From Branchiostoma floridae (lineage: Eukaryota; Chordata; Leptocardii; Amphioxiformes; Branchiostomatidae): a DNA stretch of 64,000 nt. Position numbers and translations under genes: made by a program. Below are positions 58,593-64,000 of the stretch, in pieces. The DNA is taken from NCBI RefSeq assembly GCF_000003815.2, contig NC_049997.1, positions 3,245,962-3,309,961 on the forward strand, read 5' to 3'. Under the pieces are notes generated by a model. It worked only from the letters and a program-made list of their open reading frames with translations. It was not told the origin of the DNA and ran no database searches. The stretch's first letter is position 1; every line of letters starts with the position of its first letter.

Positions 58593-60500
58593 ATGAAAAT
58601 GGCGCCGCCTACAATTTACGTCATCACTTACGTCATCATCGCAGTTCTGGTGTCTGAGGCGGTCATGCGCACTGAAGCGCTCCGAGCGTGCGGGCGGTGG
58701 CTGGTGTGCGACTGCGACCCTACCGTCAACGCCGTGCACTGCAACATGTTCAATCTCAACGTCATGCCAGCCGGGATACCAGCTTCCACCATCATCTTGG
58801 ACCTATCCAACAACAGGATACCCACAACAGCCAATCAGTTTGCCAACTTCTACCGTTTGCGGTATTTGGATTTCAGCAGTAACGGTTTGCAGACCATCGC
58901 AGGTGGCACGTTCAACAACCTGAACCAGCTGGAGCTGTTGGATCTTTCCGACAACCTGTTCGTCAACATCCCTTGTGGAATATTGAGTTTGTTTCCAAAA
59001 CTTCGCATTTTTAAGTTCTCGGGGAATCCTGTCTCGTCTTTCCCCGGTAACTGTTTCATGGGAATGAAGGCGATCCAACAACTCGATCTCTCGCGGATGA
59101 AGCTAGCGACTGTTAGCGAAGACGCGTTCCAGTGGGTACCGACACTCAACCAGTTAGACATTTCCAGAAACCAGCTGCAAACGCTGAGCGCTGGATTCTG
59201 TCCAAACGGCGGAAACCTTATCGAAACGATGCAGCTGTATGGTAACCCGTGGCTGTGCGACTGTAACCTGCAACAGATCCAGCGCTGCACGAACATCACG
59301 CGCAACATACGCTGTGCAGTGCCGAGGATGTTGCGAGGGCTCGCCGCCGACATACTTCTACAGTTCGCGCCTGACCGACTCGTGTGTCCGGCTGCACCCA
59401 TGTCCATCAACCTGTCGTCCTCTGACGTCACTGCTTACGTAGGAGACTCCCTGAGTATAACCTGTAACTCACCCGGAGTGCGGAGCGACAAGATCACGTG
59501 GCTAAAGATGACGGGTGACGTAAGAAGGGCCCCGACAAGATCCGTCCAATCAGGACCGATCTTGCCGTTCGCGCGCGTCCAATTGGTTGATGGCGGGACG
59601 TACATTTGTGAAGCAGACAGTAACGCCTGGGCGGTGCTGACTCTTCGTGTTCTCCGGCCACTCCCGACCACTACAACTCTCCCGATGATGACAACGTTGC
59701 CCAACACGACGGCACAGTCAGGAACTACAACCGGCCTACCGCCTGCTGTTGCTACAACTGTGACAACGACTGTGTTAACTACAACGGGGAATTTATTCTC
59801 TTTGTCAGGTCTAGCTGTACAGAGTGGCGGAGACAAACCGTTTGACTGGACGCTGCTTATAATCGCAGTATCAGCGGCAGCGTTTACAGTTGTGGTGGTG
59901 GGTGTCGTGTCCGCGGTGGTGTACTGTATCTGGAAACGGTCGCGCTGGAAAAGGAGGCTAAAGACATACGAAGGCCCTTCGCCCATGTCGGAGCTTGCAG
60001 CGTTTGATCACCTGTTCACAGGACACGACAGCGGGAGTCAGAACTCTACACCCTCAAGTGGTTACGACTCCTCCCCGCTGAACCCGGACAGTGCGAGGAG
60101 CAGACCCTCCTCCCCTGCCGTTCGACAACAGACGCCGCCCGCTGTTCCGTACGTCAACAGGCACAAGCGTAGACCAAGCAAAGCAGGCGACGCCGCTGCA
60201 ACACAGGATGCGTCAGGTGACGTCCCTGACGCTCCGACATCACCCCGTTCTAACGACAGACCGACGTCGCCTGTCTCACCGAGAAGCATCCGGGGACTGG
60301 CCTATCGCCCGAACAGTGCCGGGAGCACGGGCAGCAACAGGAGAACCGGAACCGGAAATACTAAGACTCTAAGGCGAACAGCTCGTCGGGATAAGGGGAC
60401 ACGGCCGGCTAGGAAAGAGGGAGAAAGTATCCCGCTGAGGACGAGGGGGTCGAAGGCTTCTCTTGGCCTCACTGGCGGAGACGAGGAACATTACGTCTGA
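58593..60500 (+). CDS. LRR-Ig single-pass membrane protein (array gene 4)
   Basis: A 635-residue single-exon frame. Two in-frame ATGs lie close together (58593 and 58599), and the second has the better context; either gives a signal peptide ending near 30. An N-cap (C33, C39, C41, C50), six LRRs (about 65-203), C-cap (C222, C224, C232, C241, C265), Ig domain (C291, W303, C339) and a long Thr-rich, mucin-like stalk (358-400) follow. A membrane helix lies at 419-446. The tail begins with RLKTYEGP and has many SP/TP sites (proline-directed kinase type), HDSGSQNS (a looser DSG element, 478-485) and the C-terminus DEEHYV, matching gene 3. It has no exact DSGKGS. GC content in the coding region is clearly higher than in genes 1 and 3. 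It sits 4.9 kb after gene 3, same strand. Confidence 0.93.
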   Translation: MKMAPPTIYVITYVIIAVLVSEAVMRTEALRACGRWLVCDCDPTVNAVHCNMFNLNVMPAGIPASTIILDLSNNRIPTTANQFANFYRLRYLDFSSNGLQTIAGGTFNNLNQLELLDLSDNLFVNIPCGILSLFPKLRIFKFSGNPVSSFPGNCFMGMKAIQQLDLSRMKLATVSEDAFQWVPTLNQLDISRNQLQTLSAGFCPNGGNLIETMQLYGNPWLCDCNLQQIQRCTNITRNIRCAVPRMLRGLAADILLQFAPDRLVCPAAPMSINLSSSDVTAYVGDSLSITCNSPGVRSDKITWLKMTGDVRRAPTRSVQSGPILPFARVQLVDGGTYICEADSNAWAVLTLRVLRPLPTTTTLPMMTTLPNTTAQSGTTTGLPPAVATTVTTTVLTTTGNLFSLSGLAVQSGGDKPFDWTLLIIAVSAAAFTVVVVGVVSAVVYCIWKRSRWKRRLKTYEGPSPMSELAAFDHLFTGHDSGSQNSTPSSGYDSSPLNPDSARSRPSSPAVRQQTPPAVPYVNRHKRRPSKAGDAAATQDASGDVPDAPTSPRSNDRPTSPVSPRSIRGLAYRPNSAGSTGSNRRTGTGNTKTLRRTARRDKGTRPARKEGESIPLRTRGSKASLGLTGGDEEHYV

Positions 60501-60978
60501 TCCAGGCCTATACCATTGTTAAGGGTGTCAAAATTTTGTGTGGTCGAGTGTAGATGTGCTCAGATTTGTTGCATGGCCGACAGGGTGTGCATTCAAGTTC
60601 TTTTCCTCTCAAGTCACCATATTATAAACGTCATGTTTTGTGCCATATAAGTATATTTATAACCATAAGATCAGTAGCGATATTGTATATGTTTATCAAC
60701 CATGTGCTATATCTTCGACACAGCATCATTAACTTGTGCAGCATCGTTTAAACAATATTCTTATATTATATAGTCTATTTTCTTAAGACCTCAGCTTAAG
60801 GCTGTGTGCCTTAAATCTGTACATGTAAAATTTACCTCTCTAAGTGTTCTCTATTGTTAGAAATTTGACACTTACATTCTGAGTGGCTTTTGTCTGATAA
60901 ACCGTCAGCTAAATAAGCAGCATCTGCTGTCTACGTTGGATCCCAACAGGCTAACTGCGAACACATTTCATGTTTCCA

Positions 60979-60984
60979 AATAAA
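60979..60984 (+). terminator. candidate poly(A) signal of array gene 4
   Basis: AATAAA, 480 bases after the stop codon, within an AT-rich trailer. Confidence 0.45.
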
Positions 60985-63130
60985 CGTGCATTTTGTACCG
61001 ATATATTCTTGTAAATAGGAGCATGTGAATGATAAAAACGCAATACTTCGGCAGCCACTTTGTAAATACTTTTGTTTCAGGGGCTCTATAAATATACCAT
61101 AGCAGTGCGTTCATGCATTTGATGTAGATTAGAAATACTCGTCATCAGTATAGTTAAATGATGCCACATGGCATTTTCTATTACTCCAGTTACTTTATGG
61201 TAGAAAAATATTCACGTAGATATTCATTTCTACGTAGCTTCATTTTTGCTTGGATTGTTTAATTAAGGTACGTGTGTACAGTAACTTTGTATCTAATTTC
61301 CCAACTGAAATATGATTGGCATGTGCCAATCATAGATCAAAGCTTCTTGAATGAAAGTCGAGTAGAAATTTGTAAAACGATTATGAACTTGTGCTACGCT
61401 TGAAACGTTGTTAATGATTCCAATAGATATGTTTGTGTTTTTATTCCGATTCGGTATTAAATATGAATATCATTTTTTTATGTTAATTTGTTTACTTCAC
61501 CGAATACACTTACACTGATGAATTAAAATATGTATGAATATAATAGTATGTATGAATATATAGAAAACACGCGAAATCAGCCGCACCAAAAATCTGCTTG
61601 GGGATTACCGTTGCCAAGATAGAGACACAGCTTCAAAAAAGATTACGTCATCTGGCCGAATTCGATTATACAATTTCTTATGTGCTCGGGAGCTCATGGG
61701 CAATGACTTCGAATTCATCCTGAATATGGCACAGGTAGCCAGGTATGACTTTGTAACTCTGTGAAGACAGCGCGCGTGTTGTACCTTGAGAATTTTCATG
61801 GCATGATTATTTCATGGCGGGAATTTTATATAAAAGAACTGTGTAGCCCCCCTCCCTCATAGCGCTGATAAAAATCAACCGTATATTGCCGAAGGCAAGC
61901 TACTAGACATAAGTATCATCTGCTTTATATATAGCAACATGGGACATAACGTTACATGCTTGCAAGGTTAGCATACTATTATGACCGTTTGATATCTTTC
62001 TGACTAAATCATTCTCGCGGATCTGCGAAAAAAAAAGCTTGAAACTCACCTCTGACTTTCGGTTTTGCCGCTCTTTTTACAGACGTAGGGTCAAGGGTCA
62101 GCATTCACTCCTGATGTCCCAAAAAAGTCACATGTCACCCAAAAGAATTGTATCATCACCTCGTATGATGTGTAGGAATTTTGTTTTTGGACTATATTAA
62201 AGTAAAAAATATATTATAGATGTGACTTGCCCAAACAAGCCGAGGATGAAGAACGAAAAATAAGCCAAGGAAAAGAGTTCTTGAATGAATTAATTTCTTC
62301 TTTGCTGGTAACGCGACAATTTATGATGTAATCAGGTACGTCAAGGTGACCTTTATTGACCTCTATCAATGGTCATTTTCAAGCCCCCCTCACTATGTCG
62401 CGCGTCGCCTGGGTAAGTTGTGTGAGGATAGCTTCCAGATAATATAAATAAGTTTCGATGTTGTTTGAATCTAAATAACTCTCAAGAGTGAGAGAAATTT
62501 ACGGCAAGAATACGAACAGGGCACGTCCGGCTTATCCCGGAGACGAATACGCGAGTTGCCGGTTCGCCGGCGCCATTTTGGGTCAGAGGTCAAACGGAGC
62601 CACCCACGCCAGAAACACACTGAAAACCACGCGCGGAGCTGTATTGTTCTTGTTCTTGTTCTGTTTTACCAGTTTAACGTGATTTTTTCCGGGAAAAGTA
62701 TATCTACAGAGTGCAACAGGTATGTAAAGACTCTAATACTGTTGTAAGTCGGTAGAATAGATCGTAGATTGGCGTATTTACTGCGCTCGAAACATTAGTC
62801 TTTGTCTAGTCTATATGTATGTGTGTGCGTGTGTGTGTGTGGGGGGGGGGGGGGTCTGCTAACATGTGATGTGTAAAAACTTCTTGGTGCTATCAAAGAA
62901 TTTCGTTGATGCGAATTGACCATTTTGTGACTTTGTTGAATAGGTTGGATGCTGTTAGATAAACGACGAGCTGTCTATCTTTCTATTATTTTACGTAAGC
63001 AAATAGTAACATGTTCTCCATCAAGTTCTAGTATTTGCATGCTTGTATTTATGAAACCACCCTTTAACTTGTTTACACAGACATCGTTCTCCATGAAGCT
63101 GTAGTTTTATTTACAGATTACAAATGTACT
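60985..63130. other. intergenic, with possible promoter/first exon near 62.5-62.72 kb
   Basis: A GC-rich block at 62490-62640 with ggcgccattttgg (YY1-like) ends in a consensus donor acag|gtatgtaaag at 62720, as in a plus-strand first exon. No coding frame or partner exon is visible. Elsewhere nothing is supported. Confidence 0.3.
62818..62852. repeat. (GT)n plus G-run
   Basis: gtgtgtgcgtgtgtgtgtgt followed by about 14 G's. Confidence 0.95.
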
Positions 63131-63136
63131 TTTATT
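63131..63136 (-). terminator. candidate poly(A) signal of the YqaJ/PHD gene
   Basis: TTTATT on the + strand, i.e. AATAAA on the gene strand, about 210 bases after the stop codon. The intervening sequence is AT-rich with loosely repeated tacatattt/tgtttaca words, as in a 3' UTR. Confidence 0.4.
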
Positions 63137-63346
63137 ATAGTTTTAAGAAAACATATATACATATTTACATATACATTGTTCTCCAGAGAATTCTATGAAC
63201 ATATTTGCTTTGAGTACATGAACACCTATTTACATGTTTACAATGAAATCGTTCTGTAGAAAGTTCTATTTACATATTTGCTTCAAAAGACTTGAAACAC
63301 ATGTTTACAATATGAATTTGTACTGGCTGACAGTAGTAGTATGATA

Positions 63347-64000
63347 CTATACTTTTCCTCTACAAGTAGAACACTGCCAGCAATCAGGGAGCTTTTTCAC
63401 CTGTCTTGAGGTCTTGAGACCAATACATCTGAAATGATACCATTTTCCACATGAGTCACAGCCAACACTGCCATCACCAAACTTTCTGACATCTTCAATA
63501 CATAGACTTGCACAGACAGGGCACATGGCTGGGCCCTGTGGTGATGCTGCCTGGCTGCTGTGATTCCGGGATGGTGTGTTTGATGCTGTTTGACTGCTAC
63601 TAGACGTACTGGTACTACAACTAGCCTGGTCAGTGCCAACTGATTGACCGCTACCTTGGTCACCTGACTCAATCTTTTGTTTCAGCTTTCCTGTAAGTAA
63701 CTCAGGAGCAACATGATCTACAAAGAAAAAATCAAGCGCAGCACACATGTCCTCCCAATACTGACTATCAAAGGCAATGTTGATACTTATACTACCATGT
63801 TTGCTGTAGACGTAAAAGATGCATGCCCTGCAACCTGTAAGTGCCATCTGTCCTTGGCACTGTGCATAGTATGCATTCTTTTGTTTAAGCTGCACACCTC
63901 CAGTAGAACTTTCATACAGATAATCCACGTTACTTATGCTTGGCACAGCATCTTTGCATCTTATGGGACACTTTATCTCTACAACTTGCTGACCATGGCA
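63347..64000 (-). CDS. YqaJ-like nuclease domain fused to PHD finger (C-terminal part, 5' end outside window)
   Basis: The frame is open from the window edge to a TAG at 63347, giving 217 residues without an internal start that needs to be invoked. Residues 7-12 read VEIKCP, the E-x-K core of the YqaJ/lambda-exonuclease nuclease fold. Residues 44-51 (YYAQCQGQ) supply the downstream glutamine motif, and YWEDM...FFF...PELLTGKL closes the domain. A Ser/Thr/Gln linker (112-155) leads to a C4HC3 PHD finger: C160, C163, C181, C184, H189, C192, C210, C213, with WYH and the WQC typical of the fold. PHD fingers read histone tails, so chromatin targeting of a nuclease is an inference. Proteins of this kind occur in marine invertebrates and often look transposon- or phage-derived. 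An AATAAA (minus strand) at 63131-63136 may be its poly(A) signal. Confidence 0.85.
   Translation of the reverse strand, partial: CHGQQVVEIKCPIRCKDAVPSISNVDYLYESSTGGVQLKQKNAYYAQCQGQMALTGCRACIFYVYSKHGSISINIAFDSQYWEDMCAALDFFFVDHVAPELLTGKLKQKIESGDQGSGQSVGTDQASCSTSTSSSSQTASNTPSRNHSSQAASPQGPAMCPVCASLCIEDVRKFGDGSVGCDSCGKWYHFRCIGLKTSRQVKKLPDCWQCSTCRGKV

Overview
This is eukaryotic, animal DNA. Genes are sparse, most of the window is AT-rich intergenic sequence with many tandem duplications and small inverted-repeat transposons, and the clear genes carry signal-peptide/LRR/Ig/transmembrane architectures. The combination of intronless LRR-Ig receptor genes in a tandem array, tRNA-derived SINE-like pieces, very abundant MITEs and a YqaJ-nuclease/PHD protein fits a cephalochordate (amphioxus, Branchiostoma) best. 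That assignment is inference: no species-diagnostic gene is present. Two runs of exactly 100 N (35544-35643 and 48662-48761) are assembly gaps.

Layout. From 1 to about 43.5 kb I find no intact gene. This part holds tandem repeats (units of 25, 82, 104, ~120, ~180, ~205, ~220 and ~270 bp) and several MITE families, three of them in multiple copies and some with readable target-site duplications. It also holds an internally deleted mariner element (36764-37344), two tRNA-derived SINE-like pieces, a CA-rich microsatellite and one compact hairpin. From 43.8 to 60.5 kb, four single-exon genes on the + strand encode paralogous type I membrane proteins: signal peptide, LRR cap, 5-6 LRRs, LRR C-cap, one Ig domain, Thr-rich stalk, one membrane helix and a long Ser/Arg-rich tail. 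Likely splice acceptors in front of the start codons suggest that introns are limited to the 5' UTRs. At the right edge (63347-64000, - strand) is the 3' end of a gene joining a YqaJ/lambda-exonuclease-like nuclease domain to a PHD finger.

The most interesting biology is in the LRR-Ig array. The ectodomains share extra cysteines at fixed spacing within the LRR solenoid. The otherwise diverged cytoplasmic tails keep short linear motifs: a DSGxxS element resembling a beta-TrCP phosphodegron in three of four genes, a juxtamembrane YEG(P) motif, an RSPL module shared by genes 2 and 3, and an EYYV/EHYV C-terminus shared by genes 3 and 4. These suggest a family of surface receptors or adhesion proteins with a common, possibly degradation-linked, intracellular code. 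Ligands and function cannot be read from the sequence.
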